DNA from: Synechococcales cyanobacterium 340R_concoct_173_sub
GTDB taxonomy: Bacteria > Cyanobacteriota > Cyanobacteriia > Leptolyngbyales > Leptolyngbyaceae
Direction: 5' to 3'
Length of the DNA: 5,165 bases
NCBI GenBank assembly: GCA_025354065.1
Contig: JANXNM010000491.1
Coordinates: 1-5,165 of the forward strand
Part shown: positions 1-4,257 of the stretch, in pieces
Layout: every line of letters begins with the position of its first letter
Position numbering within the stretch: the stretch's first letter is position 1
Translations under genes and position numbers: made by a program
The notes under the pieces: generated by a model
Databases searched by the model: none
The model's input: only the letters and a program-made list of their open reading frames with translations
What the model was told of the DNA's origin: nothing

Positions 1-1
1 A

Positions 2-238
2 GCCAAATGGAACGATATTACAACCGTGGTAATTCATCATCGGATTGGAAAACTCGCGATCGGTGAAATCAGTGTTTTAGTAGCGATCGGGAGTCCGCAC
101 CGAGGTGAAGCTTTTGCGGCTTGTCAGTATGCGATCGATACATTGAAGCATAATGCGCCAATTTGGAAAAAAGAACATTGGGAAGATGGGAGTAGTAGTT
201 GGGTGAGTATTGGGGCTTGTGAACAGGTTGATTGTTAA
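2..238 (+). CDS. moaE: Molybdopterin synthase catalytic (large) subunit MoaE, 3' part
   Basis: Only the last 78 residues are present; the reading frame is open to the left edge, and MoaE is normally about 150 residues, so roughly the N-terminal half lies outside. MoaE pairs with the sulfur-carrying MoaD in the cytoplasm and inserts two sulfurs into precursor Z (cPMP) to form molybdopterin, the basis of the molybdenum cofactor. The visible part holds the family's signature: HHRIGKLAIGE, then the SPHR pair (His-Arg lining the active site), then the two conserved lysines in DTLK and PIWKK, followed by the usual short tail after WKKE. The partner MoaD gene is not in the window. The gene converges with the SAM hydrolase gene on the opposite strand. 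A 14-bp tandem duplication covers its stop codon. Identification is by family motifs and is firm. Confidence 0.95.
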   Translation, partial: AKWNDITTVVIHHRIGKLAIGEISVLVAIGSPHRGEAFAACQYAIDTLKHNAPIWKKEHWEDGSSSWVSIGACEQVDC

Positions 239-253
239 TGGTTGATTGTTAGT
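226..253 (+). repeat. 14-bp tandem duplication across the moaE stop codon
   Basis: GGTTGATTGTTAAT is followed directly by GGTTGATTGTTAGT, so two 14-bp copies differ at one base. The first copy encodes the last residues of MoaE (Val-Asp-Cys) and its stop codon; the second lies in the intergenic region. This looks like a small local duplication, and the protein end is unaffected because the stop is in the first copy. No function is evident. Confidence 0.8.
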
Positions 254-299
254 GTGATGATTTGGAGACCATCGGATTTTCAATAGAGTCAGAAGATTA

Positions 300-1097
300 T
301 TATTTTTCTATTGTAATCCCACGGTCTCTGATCAGCCATAGGCTATCGCCCACCCTAGTCCCCAACCGCTCTTGAGCATTACCACAATTCAACGCAATCT
401 CCACAAACCCATAACTTCCCACAATAGCAACTAGTTGTCCAACCCCTGATTCACTATAGTTTTTTTGAATGGGGAGTATATGATCTGGTAAATGAATGTT
501 CCAGCTTTCTAATGAATTCAAATCAAGCCTCAGATTAGTAATTAAATTGCCAAATCGATCGACGGATTGAACTATTCCCTGTTGTTTGCCCTCGGAATTT
601 ACCGTAAGTAATTCTGGTAAACACACTAAACTAGAAACTTCAATAGCACTCCCCAAAGCCTCGATCGCAACCCCAGCAGAAATATGGCCCGCGACTGAAG
701 CAAAAATATCACGCCCATGAAACGTCGAACTCGGACTTAAGGTACGCCAATATTGAGGCCGATCGAGTTCAACAGCAGAAGTAATAGGACTATCATGAAT
801 CCCGGTTAGAACTCCATTATCAGGGCCAACAAAGATACCCTCTGCTGTCGTAAAAGCAATAGATCTACGATCGCTCCCAACACCCGGATCAATCACCACT
901 AAATGAACCGTATTCGACGGGAAATAACGATAGGCACTTTCCAAATGAAATCGTCCAGCGACAATATTTTGTGGAGCCACATCATGGGTGAGGTCCACAA
1001 TAGTCACCGTCGAGCAAATTCCAAAGACCACACCCTTCATCACCCCAACATAGGTATCTTGGGTACCAAAATCAGTCAGCAGCGTCAGAATACTCAT
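300..1097 (-). CDS. S-adenosyl-L-methionine hydrolase (adenosine-forming), SAM_HAT/DUF62 family
   Basis: This complete 265-residue protein matches the usual length of the SAM hydroxide adenosyltransferase family, relatives of fluorinase and chlorinase. Such enzymes use an activated water to split S-adenosylmethionine into adenosine and methionine in the cytoplasm. Motifs in order: LLTDFG at 6-11 (nucleoside-binding Asp), DLTHDV at 35-40, VVIDPGVGSDRR at 67-78, FVGPDNGVL at 89-97, STFHGRDIFA at 124-133 and DRFGNLITN near 180-188, then the C-terminal barrel with SYGFVEIALNCGNA. The Asp-Arg-His set described for SAM hydrolases is present as D70, R77 and H127, which favours hydrolase over halogenase activity. 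The ATG at 1097 begins exactly at the conserved N-terminus, although no strong Shine-Dalgarno precedes it. It is transcribed divergently from the next gene. Its physiological role, possibly SAM level control, is not clear in any host and is inferred here. Confidence 0.93.
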   Translation of the reverse strand: MSILTLLTDFGTQDTYVGVMKGVVFGICSTVTIVDLTHDVAPQNIVAGRFHLESAYRYFPSNTVHLVVIDPGVGSDRRSIAFTTAEGIFVGPDNGVLTGIHDSPITSAVELDRPQYWRTLSPSSTFHGRDIFASVAGHISAGVAIEALGSAIEVSSLVCLPELLTVNSEGKQQGIVQSVDRFGNLITNLRLDLNSLESWNIHLPDHILPIQKNYSESGVGQLVAIVGSYGFVEIALNCGNAQERLGTRVGDSLWLIRDRGITIEK

Positions 1098-1265
1098 AAT
1101 TTATTCGACCACGAAACATCATATACAATATAGTCAATTAACATAAATTTCCACATTTTAATTTAGATATGCTAGCGTAAATACAATCCAGTATTGTCAG
1201 ATGAGTGAAGCCTTTACACCTGCACCATCATACTGAATAAACTTCTATAAATTAAGGAAAATTAA
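1098..1265. promoter_or_regulatory. Divergent AT-rich intergenic region with candidate promoters
   Basis: These 168 bp separate the leftward SAM hydrolase gene from the rightward small gene, so both promoters should lie here. On the + strand TACAAT at 1182-1187 is a plausible -10 box; no convincing -35 is seen. On the - strand TATGAT (complement of 1118-1123) is a plausible -10, which would leave a leader of only about 13 nt before the SAM hydrolase ATG. The + strand -10 candidate overlaps an imperfectly placed inverted repeat, ACAAT-N5-ATTGT (1183-1197). These are eye-level matches in AT-rich DNA and none is strong. Confidence 0.35.
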
Positions 1266-1460
1266 ATGATATTTATGCAACTTAAAAACTTATTTAATCC
1301 CCATTCAACCTCTGCCGATCGATTAATAGAGCTAAGTCACAAAGCCCATCGAATCAATCTAAAGCGAGGATTAGCCTCACGTCTGGCCACCGCAAAAGCA
1401 CAGAACAATTCAACCCTAGTTAAGCTATTAGAGTCTGAAGCGCAATACCTGGAATCCTAA
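1266..1460 (+). CDS. Small basic helical protein of unknown function (64 aa)
   Basis: I cannot assign this gene to a named family. It is supported as a real gene by AAGGA at 1254-1258 with a 7-nt spacer before the ATG, its position at the head of a divergent region, and a sequence that is not low-complexity. An ATG also occurs at codon 4, but the first is better placed for the ribosome binding site. After a short N-terminal stretch (MQLKNLFNP) the protein is rich in Lys/Arg, Ala, Leu and Glu: HKAHRINLKRGLASRLATAKAQ, followed by an acidic end (LLESEAQYLES). That suggests two amphipathic helices with charge changing from positive to negative. Similar small helical proteins with a KRxLxxRLxxAxA pattern seem common among cyanobacteria (recollection, not checked). 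There is no signal peptide or membrane segment, so it is probably cytoplasmic. It ends 84 bp before the SPOR-like gene on the same strand. Confidence 0.72.
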   Translation: MIFMQLKNLFNPHSTSADRLIELSHKAHRINLKRGLASRLATAKAQNNSTLVKLLESEAQYLES

Positions 1461-1505
1461 CACTGCCACTTTCGTGAAGTTGTGTTAAAGTAGCGAATCT
1501 TTTTT
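1458..1505 (+). repeat. Inverted repeat starting at a stop codon; weak terminator candidate
   Basis: TAACAC (1458-1463, including the stop codon of the 64-residue gene) pairs with GTGTTA (1482-1487). Inside it ACTT (1468-1471) can pair with AAGT (1477-1480) around TCGTG. A run of six T lies at 1500-1505, but 12 nt beyond the stem instead of directly after it, and the stem has little GC. It could fold at the mRNA 3' end or attenuate read-through into the next gene; it is not a canonical intrinsic terminator. Confidence 0.35.
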
Positions 1506-1544
1506 CGTTAATGCTTTGATGCAAACCCCGCTGGAGTGCCCATT

Positions 1545-2372
1545 ATGAACGCTCGTTTAAATCGTTGTACCTTAGTGGTACAGAACTTAGTCACGGCTAC
1601 AATTATTTTAGTTGGAATGAACTCAGCCCAAGCCCAAAATCCCGCTGACTTGATTCCGCCCGCTCCGAATTCCTATGCTATAGGAAACACATTGAACACA
1701 ACATTGGACTATACCAATAGTTTACAACCCAAAAATCCGCAAACCGTAAGCACCCAAAATATAACCGCGTATCGAGTCATTATTCCCAGTGACAATCCAA
1801 CATTACTTAACCAAGCAAAATCGATCGAACCAACTGCATTTATTCAATTAGTTGATAGTCAGCGGGTAATTCAGGTGGGACTTTTTGGCACCGAGGCATT
1901 AGCCCTTCAACAACTCGCCCGGTTCCAAGCGACCGGAATGCCCGTGAGAATGCGGCGAGGGAATACACTAGAGGCACCTAGGGCAATGATCCAGACATCT
2001 GTAACAATGCCAACGACAATACAAACAACCCCAATGCCACCAGACCTATCACCTGGGGCTGTGCCGCCTTACTCCTCAGCAGCGCCTTTGGGCAATCCAT
2101 CAATAGGCTCGATCGCTCCCAACACTCCATCTAATACCTTATCGAACAAAGGCTTCTATGTGATTATTCCAACAGTGACCACAGAGGTAAACTATGTGCA
2201 ATCTCAACTCAACCAAGTGGGAATTCCACCGCAGTATATTCTTTTTCGCGATCGGCCCTTGGGCTTACACTATGCGATCGGAACTTTTAGCAAACGCTCA
2301 GAAGCTGAACGACTTTCAGATATCATCCGCGATCGGACTAAATTTGATGCACGGGTTTATCATGAGCGTTAA
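1545..2372 (+). CDS. Secreted protein with two SPOR-like modules (275 aa)
   Basis: I place the start at the ATG at 1545: GGAG at 1533-1536 lies 8 nt before it, whereas the in-frame GTG at 1536 overlaps that site. The N-terminus is a Sec signal peptide (LNRCT, a hydrophobic stretch LVVQNLVTATIILVG, then cleavage after AQA near residue 30), so the product should be exported to the periplasm or cell wall region. Two related modules follow: about 76-138 (YRVIIP ... RVIQVGLF ... ALALQQLARF ... PVRM) and about 204-273 (FYVIIP ... LGLHYAIGTF ... EAERLSDII ... DARV), joined by a Pro/Thr/Ser-rich linker (about 140-200). The pattern of a beta strand, a helix, a QVG/AIG-x-F strand, a helix and a closing V-R-V-like strand is that of SPOR domains, which bind denuded glycan strands of peptidoglycan; the match is by pattern and function is inferred. 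A CIA30 gene follows after 29 bp, probably in the same transcript. Confidence 0.85.
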   Translation: MNARLNRCTLVVQNLVTATIILVGMNSAQAQNPADLIPPAPNSYAIGNTLNTTLDYTNSLQPKNPQTVSTQNITAYRVIIPSDNPTLLNQAKSIEPTAFIQLVDSQRVIQVGLFGTEALALQQLARFQATGMPVRMRRGNTLEAPRAMIQTSVTMPTTIQTTPMPPDLSPGAVPPYSSAAPLGNPSIGSIAPNTPSNTLSNKGFYVIIPTVTTEVNYVQSQLNQVGIPPQYILFRDRPLGLHYAIGTFSKRSEAERLSDIIRDRTKFDARVYHER

Positions 2373-2401
2373 GATTGAATGAATGCTAATTTGGGGTTCC
2401 C

Positions 2402-3067
2402 ATGCCATTTAATTTAAATCAGCTCGCAAAAACGCTATCCTATTTTGAAGCGATTCCTCTATTGAGTAACTTTCAACGAATGTTTCACCCCACTCCACCC
2501 CCGCAGCAACCTCAAATTGTCCTTTCATCCACAGGTGAAAAGATATTGTTTGATTTTAGAACCCAAATCGATCTAACCCAGACTTGGGGAGCAGTCGATG
2601 ATGTTGTAATGGGTGGGGTGAGTGAAAGTGGCATCATCAAAAGCATTGAAGGTGCGCTTTTTACGGGAAATGTCTCGACGGACCAGTCTGGTGGGTTTGT
2701 TTCGGTGCGCACCCGGAATTTTCCAGAGCCACTGGATTTATCGATGTATCAAGGGCTAGAACTCAGGTTAAAAGGGGATGGCAATCGCTATAAGTTCTTT
2801 GTTCGCAGCAGTTTAGGGTGGGATACTCTGGCCTATGCTTATGCGTTTGATACGATCGCTGCGGAATGGATTACGGTTAGGGTTCCATTTTTGGATATGG
2901 TGGCCGTGCAGCGCGCAAAAACCGTAGACAATGCACCGCCAGTGGATATTAGGAATCTCCGATCGCTACAATTTATGTTGAGTAAGTTTGAATACAATGG
3001 GCAACTGAATCCTCGATTTACGGCAGGTCGATTTAGTTTGTCTATAGAATCGATTCGGGCCTATTAA
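2402..3067 (+). CDS. CIA30-family protein (NDUFAF1-like domain), 221 aa
   Basis: The protein carries the domain named for mitochondrial complex I intermediate-associated protein 30. After an N-terminal region of about 45 residues with a proline-rich stretch (HPTPPPQQPQ, 29-38), the domain runs from about 48 to 215. Its hallmarks are FDF at 50-52, WGAVDDVVMGGVSES at 62-76, GLELRLKGDGNRYKF at 118-132, the strand ITVRVPF at 157-163 and LQFMLSKFEYNG at 189-200. The fold is a beta-sandwich resembling carbohydrate-binding domains. In animals the family helps assemble NADH dehydrogenase, and in plants a CIA30 segment is part of HCF173, needed for psbA translation; the role of the stand-alone cyanobacterial proteins is not established, so a link to NDH-1 or photosystem assembly is only inference. 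No signal peptide is seen. The ATG follows GGGG at 2393-2396 with a 5-nt gap, a modest ribosome site; translation could depend on the SPOR-like gene 29 bp upstream. Confidence 0.9.
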   Translation: MPFNLNQLAKTLSYFEAIPLLSNFQRMFHPTPPPQQPQIVLSSTGEKILFDFRTQIDLTQTWGAVDDVVMGGVSESGIIKSIEGALFTGNVSTDQSGGFVSVRTRNFPEPLDLSMYQGLELRLKGDGNRYKFFVRSSLGWDTLAYAYAFDTIAAEWITVRVPFLDMVAVQRAKTVDNAPPVDIRNLRSLQFMLSKFEYNGQLNPRFTAGRFSLSIESIRAY

Positions 3068-3113
3068 TGATGGAAGACAATTTCGAGAAACCCTGGGCTA
3101 CAGTCATCTGACT

Positions 3114-3122
3114 TGGTATAGT
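3114..3122 (+). promoter_or_regulatory. Candidate extended -10 promoter for the 97-aa gene
   Basis: TGGTATAGT matches the extended -10 form TGnTATAAT at all but one base. Transcription would begin near 3129, giving a leader of about 28 nt that contains the ribosome site AGGA at 3146-3149, 7 nt before the ATG at 3157. No good -35 is present, which is common with extended -10 promoters. A TATAAA at 3139-3144 is a second possibility but would leave the start point inside the ribosome site. Confidence 0.4.
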
Positions 3123-3156
3123 ACTCTAGGTTGAATCATATAAATAGGAAAATCTT

Positions 3157-3450
3157 ATGTCTGATACGAAGTCTGAGACAACTGGCGGAGATGCGATCGA
3201 TATTGCGATCGAGAAGGGCATTGATTTTGATGGGTCGGCCATTCCCTCGGCAAAACTAGAATTGTATAAGAGCGTAATGGGTATGGAGGCCGATCGTCAG
3301 CGCAGTGGAGTCTCAAATACAATGCGATCGAGGATTGTGAGGATTGGGGCAAAACATATTCCTCAAGATGAATTGAATGCCAAACTGGAAGCAGCAGGAT
3401 TTGCGCCGTTGAAGGATAAGGATATTGCTTTTTTCTATGGTCCTAAATAG
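3157..3450 (+). CDS. Conserved-looking hypothetical protein, 97 aa
   Basis: The function is not recognised. The start is well supported: AGGA at 3146-3149 with a 7-nt spacer and a candidate promoter just upstream. The first 20 or so residues are acidic and probably flexible (MSDTKSETTGGDAIDIAIEKG). The remainder is dense in charged and conserved-looking residues: FDGSAIPSAKLELYKSVMGMEADRQR (24-49) reads as a turn plus a long helix, then SGVSNTMRSRIVRIGAKHI (50-68) is basic, and QDELNAKLEAAGFAPLKDKDIAFFYG (70-95) resembles helix-turn-strand. There is no signal peptide, membrane segment, cysteine or obvious catalytic motif, so a small cytoplasmic structural, regulatory or nucleic-acid-binding protein is plausible. 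I have an impression that relatives occur across cyanobacteria, but this is memory, not a search. It lies between a CIA30 gene and a DOMON-like gene without a clear functional link to either. Confidence 0.85.
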   Translation: MSDTKSETTGGDAIDIAIEKGIDFDGSAIPSAKLELYKSVMGMEADRQRSGVSNTMRSRIVRIGAKHIPQDELNAKLEAAGFAPLKDKDIAFFYGPK

Positions 3451-3486
3451 GTCGTGATTAGTTGTCTTCTTAATTAGTTATCTAAA

Positions 3487-4017
3487 GTGATTACTAAATC
3501 GTTAGTTCCATTTATGAAGGCTAAAACTCCGCCGATCGATCTGTCTGTAACGGTCGATCGTCGGGGTAGTTTTTTGGTTTTGCGGTATGAGATGGCGGGC
3601 ACGATCGAGTCTATTTTACTGGCTGAATGTGAATATCCCACCCGACAAATGGGGCTTTGGGAGACAACTTGTTTTGAATGTTTTTTTGGAGTTCCGGGCC
3701 AGGATTGGTATTGGGAAGTGAATCTTTCGACAGCAGGACATTGGAATGTATTTAAATTAGATGGATACCGATCGGGATTACGGGAAGAACTGGCGATCGA
3801 AGAACTTACAGTATTGATCGACCGATCGGCATTTTCCTTAGAAACACAGTTTAATTTGAGTCTACTGGGATTAGAGACTAGCGAGCTTGAGCTTTCGGTG
3901 ACGGCGGTGATGGCGGATAAATTAGAGGAGATCAGCTACTGGGCAGTATGTCATGCGGGAGTAGAAGCAGACTTTCATTTGCGGGATAGTTTTGTGATAA
4001 AAATGAGTTTAGTTTGA
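3487..4017 (+). CDS. DOMON-like domain protein, 176 aa
   Basis: The sequence fits the bacterial DOMON-like family, a single beta-sandwich domain distantly related to haem- or sugar-binding DOMON domains. Diagnostic stretches are GLWETTCFECFFGVPG (56-71), YWEVNLS (75-81), WNVFKLDGYR (86-95) and the C-terminal YWAVCHAG with DFHLRDSF (151-169). The ligand and role are unknown; it lacks a signal peptide and is presumably cytoplasmic. The reading frame opens with GTG at 3487, and the in-frame TAG at 3475 rules out any start much further upstream. An ATG at 3514 (codon 10) is an alternative, but the family usually has an L-x-P-[HF] segment just before the domain, and SLVPF at residues 5-9 would be lost, so I prefer the GTG. 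Neither start has a good Shine-Dalgarno sequence. The 97-residue gene ends 36 bp upstream, so co-transcription is likely. Confidence 0.88.
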   Translation: MITKSLVPFMKAKTPPIDLSVTVDRRGSFLVLRYEMAGTIESILLAECEYPTRQMGLWETTCFECFFGVPGQDWYWEVNLSTAGHWNVFKLDGYRSGLREELAIEELTVLIDRSAFSLETQFNLSLLGLETSELELSVTAVMADKLEEISYWAVCHAGVEADFHLRDSFVIKMSLV

Positions 4018-4072
4018 CAATTTGAATCTAAATCATTCCAGATAGTATTTCATAGAGCGTCAAAACTAAACT
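4006..4072 (+). repeat. Inverted repeat bracketing the 3' end of the DOMON-like gene
   Basis: AGTTTAGTTTGAC (4006-4018, overlapping the last codons and the stop) is the reverse complement of GTCAAAACTAAACT (4059-4072) apart from one extra A. The arms give a 13-bp stem with one bulged base around a 40-nt loop. No U-run follows, so it is not a standard terminator; it could protect the mRNA 3' end. The arms are AT-rich, which lowers the weight of the match. Confidence 0.5.
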
Positions 4073-4257
4073 AAAATCAAGTTCTCGATCGGATTTTGTG
4101 GGATGCGGGATATGGGGCAATCGTCCCTGAAATAGAGACGATCGGCTATGGTTTTATATTCTGAATTAATCGATAAATCCTTTAATATTTTGCGATCGGA
4201 GTTCTTCTTATCCAACTAAAATTCATAATAGAGTGAGTTCAGATTTTATAGAGATTC
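4018..4257. other. AT-rich intergenic region before the Rpn-family gene
   Basis: These 240 bp hold no convincing gene. Present are the right arm of the repeat just described, three CGATCG sites (4086, 4139, 4193) and a short inverted repeat ATCGTC-N11-GACGAT (4120-4142). CATAAT at 4224-4229 is a possible -10 box for the downstream gene, without a matching -35. Two tiny frames (from ATG 4103 and ATG 4148) lack ribosome sites. Confidence 0.5.

Noticed and set aside
239..299. Possible bidirectional terminator between the converging moaE and SAM hydrolase genes
   Set aside because: Only stems of three to four pairs (for example GATG with CATC at 256-273) and short T-runs could be found; not enough to call.
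903..1133. Open frame on the + strand inside and before the SAM hydrolase gene
   Set aside because: Antisense to a complete, motif-rich gene; no ribosome site and no recognisable protein.
1201..1236. Tiny frame MSEAFTPAPSY in the leader of the 64-aa gene, which would be almost leaderless if TACAAT at 1182 is a -10 box
   Set aside because: Eleven codons without a ribosome site and without regulatory codons such as runs of one amino acid; too short to separate from chance.
1536..1544. GTG at 1536 as start of the SPOR-like protein
   Set aside because: GGAG overlaps this codon and is spaced 8 nt before the ATG at 1545; the shorter form also gives a clean signal peptide.
2194..2382. Second + strand frame overlapping the end of the SPOR-like gene
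   Set aside because: It runs in another frame across the conserved second module and has no ribosome site.
4120..4142. ATCGTC-N11-GACGAT as an operator
   Set aside because: A 6-bp dyad that overlaps a dispersed CGATCG site; easily explained by the enrichment of that hexamer.
4148..4219. 23-codon frame (MVLYSELIDKSFNILRSEF...) in the intergenic region before the Rpn gene
   Set aside because: No Shine-Dalgarno, AT-rich DNA, and the sequence matches nothing I know.
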